64,000 nucleotides of DNA from the NCBI RefSeq assembly GCF_004402045.1, contig NZ_SOMG01000011.1:248001-312000 (forward strand), written 5' to 3'. The notes beneath the pieces are model-generated. The model saw only the letters and a list, made by a program, of their open reading frames with translations, did no database searches and was not told the DNA's origin. This DNA is from Lelliottia nimipressuralis. Lineage in GTDB: Bacteria; Pseudomonadota; Gammaproteobacteria; Enterobacterales; Enterobacteriaceae. Positions within the stretch are counted from its first letter, which is position 1. Each line of letters begins with the position of its first letter. This document shows, piece by piece, positions 46,041 to 54,598 of the stretch. Both the position numbers and the translations under genes were made by a program.

Positions 46041-48068
46041 ATGGCAGGAAATTCATTAGTGACATCTGTGACACATACAGAGGCAAAAGCTACGGCGGGA
46101 AGGCAAAAACCTTATTGGGTTGAGTTTCAATTGGTAGATGAGCAGGGTGATCCCGTGGCGAATATGCCATGGTCTGTTGAAAGTTCTCATCCTGTTTCCG
46201 GGCCGGTGGAGGGATTCACTTATTCGGGTCAGAGCGATGCTGACGGGCTAATCAGAGTTGATATGCCGCATGGGCTGGAGCTGAGGCTGACGTTAGATGG
46301 CAATCAGCTTGCTACGGAAATGGAAAAACGTGCCTTACGCGTTAGCCGCGATGCGGAAAATGATTCTGTTGTGCGCCCTGAAGCTGAAGAGAAAGGATAT
46401 ATCTGGCATCATGCCGTTATCGGTGAACTTTGTCAGAGTTCACCAAACCTGAAATTAAGACCTGGGGAAATGTTACCTGCATACCACTTTCCTGCAAAAA
46501 CAGCATTTAAAGGATTTAAATTCCGAACGAATGAACTTGAAAAGCGTCATGTAATAGAAATATGCCCTTTCAGAGCCTGGGAACTTGTTCTGCATCATCA
46601 AAAGGACTATTCCATTGCGAATGGAATTAACCTTGGGGCAGCAGCAACACTTGCCTATGCAGATGACAGTACTCTGGATACGGTGTCAATTACGCGCTTT
46701 TTTATTAACCAGTGCCAGGATCTATCCCGCTTACCTCAGCTTTATAAAGACGGCTCTGCATGGAATATGTTAGTACAGGATGTTCCCTTTAGTGAACGAT
46801 ATCATCCCCCGGTATTTATGGATACCTCACGAGACACGTCACCTGAGGAAGACGAGAAGAACCCACTTGGAACAGTACAGGCAGAAGATGATACTGCTGT
46901 AACAAAGGCAGACGGTGATACGCAGTTTTATTATGTCTATAACGCGAATAAGGTGATTGTTGCCTGGCGTGGAACGGCCAGCTTGTTTGATGTGGGGACG
47001 GATCTTGCGTTTAGGCCGATAAATTCAGAATTATGCGATATAGATAAAACGCAATGCACTCCGTTACTACCTGCTGGGAAAGTGCATACTGGGTTCTGGA
47101 GTGGATATAACAGAGTTGAAAAAAAATTTAGTAAAGAAGTTTCAAAATTTGAACAATTGGCAGGTGAGCGTGAACTATTTATTTGTGGCCATAGCTTAGG
47201 GGGCGCGCTGGCATTAATTCATTCGGTAAAGTTAAAGAATGTTAATCCAGTTCTTCATAGCTATGGAATGCCACGAACTTTTACACGTGATGCAGTGATG
47301 CAATTGTCGGAGATTACCCATTACCGTCATGTGAATGATAATGATCCTATTCCAGCCGTACCCGCAGAAGCCAACCTTGATAACGAGTTATATAAATTAT
47401 GGGGATGGTTTGGTGGAACCCTAGGCTTTTTCTGGTCATTGGGTGAGCTTCTCGCTTACCAGATGGTTGCCTGGGGAGACTGCTTCTGGCACCACGGCAA
47501 TGCGGTTGCCTTTCTCACAGCCACACAGAGCCGGGAATGGAATGAGTGTAAGAGGGATCTCCCAACTCCTGCAGGGTGCATTACCATCAGAAATCCACTT
47601 CCACTAAAGGCTAAGCTTTATATGGTGCCCGCTCTGGCGGAACAAGAGATGCAACAGGCCGGTAAGAAACAGAAAGAATTTAAAGCGTCATTGACGCAAT
47701 CGGATCTAAAAAATTTCTTCCCTAAAGGTAGCAACCCTGACAGAGGGATTAATTTAAATATTTTTGAACACTTTATGACGTCCTATATGCCCTATATGTA
47801 TAACAAGGTGTTAGAGTTGATTGATAATGCCGGCATAGTGGAAAAACGCACATTTACTGAGCACCGGTATAATGTGGATGCATTCAGGGAGCAGATGGGA
47901 GAAAATAAAAATGATATACCGAATGATGAATTATCCAGAAATGAAATTTTCCTCAATATAGAAGGCTTGTTGGGAATATCGCTGACTCCAACATTATCTA
48001 TGCCGTCTGGCAATGATACGCTTTTGCGGTTTGCTCAATATGGAGAAGAGGTAATGGAAAATGTATAA
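46041..48068 (+). CDS. tle: T6SS lipase effector (Tle type)
   Basis: A predicted phospholipase of 675 residues from the ATG at 46041, chosen because AGGG is six bases away; an ATG at 46035 abuts it. The N-terminus is a beta-rich domain (VEFQLVDEQGDPVANMPWSV, then SDADGLIRVD) resembling a transthyretin or Ig-like fold. The alpha/beta hydrolase part has the class 3 lipase elbow CGHSLGGAL with Ser385, an aspartate in VNDNDPIPAV (Asp435) and a histidine in FWHHGNAV (His484/485), a complete likely triad. It has no signal peptide, lies downstream of vgrG, and overlaps a lipoprotein gene. It looks like the Tle effector studied in Enterobacter cloacae. Confidence 0.88.
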   Translation: MAGNSLVTSVTHTEAKATAGRQKPYWVEFQLVDEQGDPVANMPWSVESSHPVSGPVEGFTYSGQSDADGLIRVDMPHGLELRLTLDGNQLATEMEKRALRVSRDAENDSVVRPEAEEKGYIWHHAVIGELCQSSPNLKLRPGEMLPAYHFPAKTAFKGFKFRTNELEKRHVIEICPFRAWELVLHHQKDYSIANGINLGAAATLAYADDSTLDTVSITRFFINQCQDLSRLPQLYKDGSAWNMLVQDVPFSERYHPPVFMDTSRDTSPEEDEKNPLGTVQAEDDTAVTKADGDTQFYYVYNANKVIVAWRGTASLFDVGTDLAFRPINSELCDIDKTQCTPLLPAGKVHTGFWSGYNRVEKKFSKEVSKFEQLAGERELFICGHSLGGALALIHSVKLKNVNPVLHSYGMPRTFTRDAVMQLSEITHYRHVNDNDPIPAVPAEANLDNELYKLWGWFGGTLGFFWSLGELLAYQMVAWGDCFWHHGNAVAFLTATQSREWNECKRDLPTPAGCITIRNPLPLKAKLYMVPALAEQEMQQAGKKQKEFKASLTQSDLKNFFPKGSNPDRGINLNIFEHFMTSYMPYMYNKVLELIDNAGIVEKRTFTEHRYNVDAFREQMGENKNDIPNDELSRNEIFLNIEGLLGISLTPTLSMPSGNDTLLRFAQYGEEVMENV

Positions 48069-48834
48069 TCAATCAATAATTATTCTGCTTTCCCTGGTGT
48101 TGTTTTCCTCTGCAGGATGCAGTGTTAGCCAGGCCGTTAACAAGACGTTATCTCCACCGGCGGATACAAAATGGGTTAATTTTGAAGTAAAAAACCCTTC
48201 TCAGTACACGAAACCGATTCCACTTGAGGTCAGATACATCTCGCATGAATGTATGAAAAAAAGAATCAGTGGATTTGATGGCTCAGTTATCACAGAGCCA
48301 AGCTATAACGTTATTGGGATCCCCATGCAGCAAGGTAGCGGGGATATCTGGAAAGCAAAAGTTGCTATGACTGGTGGTGGTTCATGTAAATGGACGTTGA
48401 GTGCGGTCAATTTAGGTATCGAGTATATAGACGCGACACATCTTGGCAAAGATCTTGTTCCTGGTACGGCGGTGGGGGTGTCGCTCGCTTTTGATAATGA
48501 TGCCTCCAGAAACGGGCAGTATACTGCAACTTTTGGTGATTTAAATTTATCTCCAAAATATTACCCATATATAATAGAGTGGAAATTAATTCGTAATAGG
48601 AATGACTTAACTCTTTTAGGCCGGTATGACTTTATTTTAAGTCAGGTTACTAATATAAATAATGTAAAATTTGAGCCGTTATTGGATGAAAGTAAAATAA
48701 TTAGATATATTGAGCCTGAAAAAAAGATTAAAGGTATTCACGCTAAAATAATATATCCAGATGGCAGTGTTATATCCGATGGCACTGTGTTTCCTGATTT
48801 TGATAAGATTGATAAAATGAATGTTAAAAAGTAA
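48061..48834 (+). CDS. tli: Tli-type immunity lipoprotein, cognate copy
   Basis: A 257-residue lipoprotein with the signal IILLSLVLFSSAGC (acylated Cys20), a conserved domain (about 37-160, with paired cysteines in HECMKK and GSCKWTL), and a C-terminal part ending SDGTVFPDFDKIDKMNVKK. It overlaps tle by 8 bp, so the two are coupled. In E. cloacae a lipoprotein in this position neutralises the lipase in the periplasm and is also, paradoxically, needed for its activation. The same dual role here is inference. I see no ATG between the lipobox and residue 65 that would give a cytosolic form. Confidence 0.82.
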   Translation: MYNQSIIILLSLVLFSSAGCSVSQAVNKTLSPPADTKWVNFEVKNPSQYTKPIPLEVRYISHECMKKRISGFDGSVITEPSYNVIGIPMQQGSGDIWKAKVAMTGGGSCKWTLSAVNLGIEYIDATHLGKDLVPGTAVGVSLAFDNDASRNGQYTATFGDLNLSPKYYPYIIEWKLIRNRNDLTLLGRYDFILSQVTNINNVKFEPLLDESKIIRYIEPEKKIKGIHAKIIYPDGSVISDGTVFPDFDKIDKMNVKK

Positions 48835-48911
48835 AAATGATAGCGTTTTTTTTGCTAAACGTATCAGGCTAATTAATTGTTATAATTAAGGGCTGTAACG
48901 CGTTTTTATGA

Positions 48912-48950
48912 TTGGTTTAATATAGAGCAGAGGTAATGAAAAATGTCTAA
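48912..48950 (+). pseudogene. Remnant of a second tle 3' end
   Basis: Just before and overlapping the second lipoprotein gene, the DNA in the tle reading frame encodes L-V-stop-YRAEVMKNV-stop, against FAQYGEEVMENV-stop at the tle end. A CAA codon has become TAA. The overlap geometry with the lipoprotein start (AATGT.TAATC) is preserved too. The match is short, but its position makes chance unlikely. Confidence 0.6.
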
Positions 48951-49737
48951 TCAAACAAAATTTATTCTGCTTTCCCTGGTGTTGTTTTCCTCGGCAGGAT
49001 GCAGTATTAGCCAGGCCGTTAACAAGACGTTATCTCCACCGGCGGATACAAAATGGGTCAATTTTGAAGTGAAAAATCCATCTCAGTATACGAAACCGTT
49101 TCCGCTTGAGGTCAGATACATCTCGTATAAATGCATGAAAAAGAGAATCAGTGGATTTGATGGCTCAGTTGTTACAGAACCCAGCTATAACGTTATTGGG
49201 GTCCCCATGCAGCAAGGTAGCGGGGATATCTGGAAAGCAAAAGTGGCTATGACTGGTGGCGGTTCATGCAAATGGACTTTAAGTGCAGTAAATGTAGGTA
49301 TTGAATATATAGATGCGACTCATATTGGAAAGGATCTTATCCCAGGCCCCGCTGTAGGTGCAACAGTTGCATTTGATACTGATGCTTCTAGAAATGGACA
49401 GTTTGAAATCATAAGTGGAAATAAATTCAATTACTCCCCTAAATATTACCCCGTATTAGAAAGGTGGAGCGCTCAAAAGAACTCTACAAAATCAGATAAG
49501 CTGAACTTGTTTGGGGAGGATAATTCATTTTTTGATGTTCGTATGATTATAAAAGATAATGATGCGTGGGTTAATTACCATCCAACAATCGAAGAAAATA
49601 AGAAAGTTGAGATGATATTCCCTTATGAAAAGAAAAAAGGAGTGGCATTCACTTTTGTATACCCCAATGGTGAAAAGGTGTCATCGCGAGAAATAAAACC
49701 TGACTTTAAAAAGCTTGATGAAATGAAAATTAATTAA
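48943..49737 (+). CDS. Second Tli-type lipoprotein, mosaic paralogue (orphan immunity candidate)
   Basis: A 264-residue lipoprotein whose first 152 residues differ from the preceding one at about 18 positions by eye (same signal and lipobox SSAGCS). The rest is strongly diverged apart from SPKYYP and the closing PDFKKLDEMKIN. It has no intact effector of its own; a decayed lipase tail precedes it. The pattern is that of a duplicated or imported immunity gene kept against lipases of competing strains, with the variable half likely giving specificity. Regulation is probably shared with the operon; a 108-bp gap separates it from the first copy. AT-rich. Confidence 0.82.
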   Translation: MSNQTKFILLSLVLFSSAGCSISQAVNKTLSPPADTKWVNFEVKNPSQYTKPFPLEVRYISYKCMKKRISGFDGSVVTEPSYNVIGVPMQQGSGDIWKAKVAMTGGGSCKWTLSAVNVGIEYIDATHIGKDLIPGPAVGATVAFDTDASRNGQFEIISGNKFNYSPKYYPVLERWSAQKNSTKSDKLNLFGEDNSFFDVRMIIKDNDAWVNYHPTIEENKKVEMIFPYEKKKGVAFTFVYPNGEKVSSREIKPDFKKLDEMKIN

Positions 49738-49767
49738 TTGTGTGTTTTTATTAGTTGAGAATTAAAT

Positions 49768-50034
49768 ATGACAAAAGGCTTAGTTTTACTTGGTGACAAA
49801 ACTTCTCATGGCGGAAAAGTGATCTCCGCCTCTTCCAATATTACTGTCGACGGGAAAAAAACTGCGTTAGTTGGTGATATGGTGAGTTGTCCGGTTGATG
49901 GGCATGGAACAAATCCTATCGTGGAAGGATCACCGCACCGGACATTTAACGGGCGGGCTGTTGTCGTCGATGGCTGCAAATGTCAGTGCGGTTGTACTGT
50001 AATTTCAAGTGCTCAGAACAGCACAATAGGATAA
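49768..50034 (+). CDS. PAAR-domain spike tip protein
   Basis: An 88-residue PAAR protein that sharpens the VgrG tip and can carry effectors. It shows the repeats GDKTSHGGKVISASSNITVD, LVGDMVSCPVDGHG and PIVEGSPHRTFNGR and the histidine and cysteine residues that bind the zinc at the tip, ending in a cysteine-rich loop DGCKCQCGCTV. There is no toxin extension, so it is a stand-alone tip. It lies between the cargo module and the tssM group, with 3 bp to the next gene. Confidence 0.93.
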   Translation: MTKGLVLLGDKTSHGGKVISASSNITVDGKKTALVGDMVSCPVDGHGTNPIVEGSPHRTFNGRAVVVDGCKCQCGCTVISSAQNSTIG

Positions 50035-50037
50035 TCA

Positions 50038-51198
50038 ATGGGCTGGGAAAGGACGAAAGCAACAACTATGGAGTTGCCTCCTGAGCCATCTTTTACGGGA
50101 TGGCTGTTGGCAGGAGGTGTAGCCGCGGTTGTGGGTATTTTGCTGTTTATCCTGCATGCGTCAGGCATGGTTAAGGCACTTGCTGTATTCAATATCTGGT
50201 GGCTGGCATCCAGCCCGGTTCTTGGCTGGTTTTTCATGTTTTGTTTGCGGGGATGGCGGTGGGGCAGAACAGTCAATGAACATCAGTTTTTGCAGAAGGA
50301 AGCGGAATACGGACAGCAACAGTGGGAAGCCTGGGCTGGACGCTATCTGGCTGTGCTTGGAAGCAGCATACTGCTACCTTCCGGAGTGACCTCTGAGGCC
50401 ATTGCTAAATCAGATGCTGCAGATGCGCCGCAATTGCTTTCACTGACCAGCCATTTTGATGCGAAATCGACGACGTCCATCTCCTTGCTCGAACTGGGTC
50501 TGGCCGGTGTACAAAACGCGATCGCGATGTTGCCTGCGACAGTGCCGTTCAACGTTACCATTGTGAGCGACATGTTTTCGTCTGACTTCGAGACCCGGTT
50601 TCGCAAAACATGGGGAAAAATTTATCCAGGTCGTGCGCTGACAGGTTCGGTTTCATGTTGTGAAGCCCTTTCTTTTGCCTGGATCGAAGAGCGACTTAAA
50701 AATCCCGTTTTCGATATTGATTTGATCCTGATATTGCAGAATCAGGGGGCTAAACAGTATTCCGATGCACTCGCAGCGATGGTACTTACCAGCGATGATG
50801 TTGCTGAAAAATACCAGCTTTCACACTCCGCCCGCATATTGCGACCGATGCCGCTGGACATGACAAATTTCAGGCCTGATATGGGGTTGTTCCTCGAAAC
50901 ACAAACGATCGCCTGTCAGACGTCAAACGTGTTCTGTGATTACGGGCACTGGAATGACGGGTTTGCTGATCTAATGACTGCGTCTCAATCACATCTGACA
51001 CCGTGGGTGCCCCAGGAAATTGATGTACTGGAAAAATATAACGGAATTCCAGGGGCCGGGAGTGCGTGGCTTCTGGCCACATTACTGGCCGACATCGTGT
51101 CCGTCAGCAACAAACCTGTTTTAGGGTTGTTTACCTCAGATGCTGATCGTTTTGTCAGTACTGTTACCTCAGGGAGTGAAAATAATGATGCCGGGTAG
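50038..51198 (+). CDS. T6SS-associated membrane protein of unknown function, upstream of tssM
   Basis: A 386-residue protein with two N-terminal hydrophobic segments (about 18-40 and 46-66) followed by a large soluble domain. I do not recognise a named domain; segments such as SHFDAKSTTSISLLELGLAG, VPFNVTIVSDMFSSDFETRF and IPGAGSAWLLATLLADIVS are its most distinctive parts. It begins 3 bp after the PAAR gene and its end overlaps tssM by 14 bp. The tight coupling to tssM and the membrane anchor suggest an accessory part of the membrane complex. This is inference from context only; a role as an effector or immunity protein is not excluded. Confidence 0.8.
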   Translation: MGWERTKATTMELPPEPSFTGWLLAGGVAAVVGILLFILHASGMVKALAVFNIWWLASSPVLGWFFMFCLRGWRWGRTVNEHQFLQKEAEYGQQQWEAWAGRYLAVLGSSILLPSGVTSEAIAKSDAADAPQLLSLTSHFDAKSTTSISLLELGLAGVQNAIAMLPATVPFNVTIVSDMFSSDFETRFRKTWGKIYPGRALTGSVSCCEALSFAWIEERLKNPVFDIDLILILQNQGAKQYSDALAAMVLTSDDVAEKYQLSHSARILRPMPLDMTNFRPDMGLFLETQTIACQTSNVFCDYGHWNDGFADLMTASQSHLTPWVPQEIDVLEKYNGIPGAGSAWLLATLLADIVSVSNKPVLGLFTSDADRFVSTVTSGSENNDAG

Positions 51199-54100
51199 TA
51201 CATGGAGCAGAGGAGGGCTTGCCGGCATAATAGCCTGCATCTCAGCGATTATTGTGGCCTTGATCCTTCATTTCGGCCCCTCGCATGGCCTTGATACCCG
51301 ACCGATGCAAGTGCTTGCATTCGTTGCCGTATGGATAGTCCTGCTGATTGTTTTCTATACGCCGTTCATGTTCCGGTTTATGAAGGAAAGATATCATCGC
51401 TGGCGGGAACAAAAGAACAATGCTTTGCCTTCTGATGAATCAAGGGTTACCCGGACTCCACCACGCAATGTCACCGTTGATACAATCCGTGACGCCATGC
51501 GTAACCTCTACGGTCGTCGCTGGGCCCGTAAAACACGCATCCTGCTGATCACTGGCACCGTCTCTGAGGTAGAACTGCTGACCCCTGGTCTTACAGCCCA
51601 GCTCTGGCAGGAAGACCGCGGCACATTGTTGCTGTGGGGCGGTGACCTCAATACCCCAGCAGACAGAGCCTGGCTGACAGCGCTGCGTAAACTGCGCCGT
51701 CGCCCGGTAGATGGGCTGGTGTGGGTCACTTCAGCGTTTGACCAGCTCTCAGCACCAGGGCTGGAACAGCCGTTGCCGGTACCGTCTGAAAGCACCATGG
51801 ATTCCCTGTCTCACGCCATCAGCGCACGTATGGAAACGCTTGGCTGGAAGCTCCCGCTGTATGTCTGGTCCCTGCATCCGCGCGCCGGTAAGCCGGAAGG
51901 GCGCATTACGCAGGCGACCGGCTGCCTGTTATCTGCTGGTTGTCGTACCGAAGGGCTGGCAGAACAACTCTCTGTCCTGACGCCAGATTTGACCTCGCAG
52001 GGTTTGCAGCAGACCTGCGGCGAGGTGACACATAACTTCTTACTGACGCTTGCCGACCAGCTCATTCGCGAACCGGAGAGCGTGACCGCACCGCTGTCGG
52101 TGATGCTCAATCCGTACCGCCCGCTGCCTCTGGCCGGCGTGGTGTTCAGTCAGCCTTCCGGTGGTGCTGAACGTTCTGTGTCGCACCACTGGGGCATGGA
52201 TAAGCGCTGGGATGTTCTGCCTGACTCCGTCCGGACGCTCCCTGCCGGGCTGCGCCCGCGCAAGCCGGGCGTTCCATGGCGTAACGTATTTGCGTCAGTT
52301 GCAGCCCTGGCGATGGTCGCCTGGGCCGCCTGGATGAGCATTGCGTATGTCACCAACCGCAGCCAGATTGACGGTGCGAATGTCCAGGCTGCACTTGCCG
52401 CCCGACAGAATCAGCCCCTGGAGCAGCGCCTGCACGCACTGTCTGAACTGCAAAAAAACCTTGCCCGCCTGCAGTACCGTTCAGAGCACGGCGTGCCGTG
52501 GTACGGGCAGGCCGGGCTGAGCCAGAACAATGCGCTGCTGGCGGCGCTCTGGCCACGCTACCGGGACAGCGCCTTGCCGCTGCTGCGTGATGCCGCCGCT
52601 GTTCACCTGCAGATCCGGCTTAATGCCTTTAATGCGCTACCGCCGGATAGCCCGCTGCGCGAGCAGAGGGCAAAAACGACCTATGACCAGCTGAAGCTTT
52701 ATCTGATGCTGGCGCGTCCTGAGCATATGGATGCGGCCTGGTTCAGCGCGGCACTGCTTCAGGACTGGCTGAAGCGTGACGGTGTGAAAGACGGTGTCTG
52801 GCAGGGCATGGCTCCGTCGCTGCTGTCGTTCTTTGGCTCTCAACTGGTCACGCATCCGGACTGGAAGCTCCGTGCCGATGAGAGCATGGTCAGCCAGGCG
52901 CGGTCGCTGCTGGTTCGCCTGATGGGCGTACGCAACAGCGAATCGTCCCTGTATCAGAAGATGCTCTCCCAGGTAGCGCACCTCTATGTTGATATGCGCC
53001 TCGAAGACATGACCGGGGATACCGATGCATCCCGTCTGTTCAGCACCACGGAAATCGTGCCGGGTATGTTTACCCGTCAGGCCTGGGAGCAGGCCGTGCA
53101 GCCCGCCATTGAGAAAGTGGTGAAGGCGCGCCGGGACGAGCTCGACTGGGTGCTGACTGACAGCAAACGTCCGGTCAGTAAGCAGGATGACATCTCTCCT
53201 GAAGCGCTTAAAAATCGCCTGACGGAACGTTATTTTGCCGATTTTGGCGGCGCCTGGCTGGAGTTCCTCAACAGCCTGCGCTGGAACCAGGCGACCACGC
53301 TGTCCGACTCCATTGACCAGTTGACCCTGATGGCCGACGTGCGTCAGTCACCTCTGGTGGCGCTGATGAATACCCTGAACGTGCAGGGGCGTACCGGGCA
53401 GACCGGCGAGGCTATTTCAGACTCACTGGTGAAATCCGCCAAAAATCTGCTCGGTGGTGACAGTAAGGATGCAATTGATCAGAGTGTCGGTGTTCATGGC
53501 CCGCTGGATGCGACCTTTGGTCCGGTGCTGGCGCTGATGGACAAGAGCCGCTCGGGTGCTCAGGAACAAAGTTTGCAGTCGTTCCTGACCCGCGTGACAC
53601 AAGTGCGTCTGCGTCTTCAGCAGGTGACCAATGCTGCCGACCCGCAGGCAATGACTCAGACCATTGCCCAGACCGTATTCCAGGGCAAAGCCGTGGACCT
53701 GACTGAAACACGCGACTACGGCAGCCTGATTGCCGCCGGTCTGGGCCAGGAGTGGAGCGGCTTTGGACGGACAGTGTTTGTGAGTCCGATGGAGCAGGCC
53801 TGGCAGCAGGTGCTGATCCCGGCGGCTGAGAGTCTCAATGTCCAGTGGCAACAGGCGGTGGTCAGCGAATGGAACTCTGCATTTGGTAGCCGTTATCCAT
53901 TTAACAACTCCGGCAGTGATGTCTCGCTTCCGCTGCTGGCTAAATATCTCAACGCGGATTCCGGGCGTATCGCGCAGTTCCTGCAGATCCGCCTCAGGGG
54001 CGTGCTGCATAAAGAAGGGAACCGCTGGGTACCGGACAGCATCAACTCACAGGGGCTGGTCTTTAACCCGGCGTTCCTCAGTGCCATCAATACCCTGAAC

Positions 54101-54598
54101 CATATCTCGGATGTGGCTTTCACCGAAGGCTATGCCGGGATGAGCTTCGAACTGCGTCCGGGCACTGCTGATGGCGTGATGCAGACGGACATGGTTATCG
54201 ACAGGCAGAAGCTGATTTATGTGAACCAGTTGCCGTCATGGAAGCGCTTTGCCTGGCCTGCAGATACCGAAGCACCCGGTGCGAACCTGAGCTGGATAAG
54301 TACGCAGGCAGGAACCCGTCAGTACGCCGATTTCCCTGGCGCCTGGGGTTGGATCCGTCTGCTCGATAAAGCTGTGGTCAGGGCTTATCCGGGTGTTGAC
54401 AGCAGTTACAGTCTGAGCTGGAAAGCACAGGACGGACGCACGCTCAATTACACCCTGCGTACCGAGGCGGGCGAGGGGCCACTGGCGCTGCTGAAACTGC
54501 GTAATTTCCGTCTGCCGGAAACCATCTTCAGCACCTCCGGTGCAACATCACCAGACCAGGTTGCCAGTGCAGGCAATGATATAGAGGACGTATACTGA
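51185..54598 (+). CDS. tssM: T6SS membrane complex protein TssM (IcmF family)
   Basis: Large inner-membrane protein whose periplasmic part spans to TssJ. From the ATG at 51185 (GGAG eight bases upstream) it has 1137 residues. Membrane helices lie at about 10-30 and 38-60 and at about 375-395. The cytoplasmic segment between them should hold an NTPase-like domain, but at the P-loop place the sequence reads ILLITGTVSEVELLTPG, without the GxxxxGK[ST] motif. The long periplasmic region ends with the conserved beta domain (LRTEAGEGPLALLKLRNFRL). tssA overlaps its stop by one base. Confidence 0.95.
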   Translation: MMPGSTWSRGGLAGIIACISAIIVALILHFGPSHGLDTRPMQVLAFVAVWIVLLIVFYTPFMFRFMKERYHRWREQKNNALPSDESRVTRTPPRNVTVDTIRDAMRNLYGRRWARKTRILLITGTVSEVELLTPGLTAQLWQEDRGTLLLWGGDLNTPADRAWLTALRKLRRRPVDGLVWVTSAFDQLSAPGLEQPLPVPSESTMDSLSHAISARMETLGWKLPLYVWSLHPRAGKPEGRITQATGCLLSAGCRTEGLAEQLSVLTPDLTSQGLQQTCGEVTHNFLLTLADQLIREPESVTAPLSVMLNPYRPLPLAGVVFSQPSGGAERSVSHHWGMDKRWDVLPDSVRTLPAGLRPRKPGVPWRNVFASVAALAMVAWAAWMSIAYVTNRSQIDGANVQAALAARQNQPLEQRLHALSELQKNLARLQYRSEHGVPWYGQAGLSQNNALLAALWPRYRDSALPLLRDAAAVHLQIRLNAFNALPPDSPLREQRAKTTYDQLKLYLMLARPEHMDAAWFSAALLQDWLKRDGVKDGVWQGMAPSLLSFFGSQLVTHPDWKLRADESMVSQARSLLVRLMGVRNSESSLYQKMLSQVAHLYVDMRLEDMTGDTDASRLFSTTEIVPGMFTRQAWEQAVQPAIEKVVKARRDELDWVLTDSKRPVSKQDDISPEALKNRLTERYFADFGGAWLEFLNSLRWNQATTLSDSIDQLTLMADVRQSPLVALMNTLNVQGRTGQTGEAISDSLVKSAKNLLGGDSKDAIDQSVGVHGPLDATFGPVLALMDKSRSGAQEQSLQSFLTRVTQVRLRLQQVTNAADPQAMTQTIAQTVFQGKAVDLTETRDYGSLIAAGLGQEWSGFGRTVFVSPMEQAWQQVLIPAAESLNVQWQQAVVSEWNSAFGSRYPFNNSGSDVSLPLLAKYLNADSGRIAQFLQIRLRGVLHKEGNRWVPDSINSQGLVFNPAFLSAINTLNHISDVAFTEGYAGMSFELRPGTADGVMQTDMVIDRQKLIYVNQLPSWKRFAWPADTEAPGANLSWISTQAGTRQYADFPGAWGWIRLLDKAVVRAYPGVDSSYSLSWKAQDGRTLNYTLRTEAGEGPLALLKLRNFRLPETIFSTSGATSPDQVASAGNDIEDVY

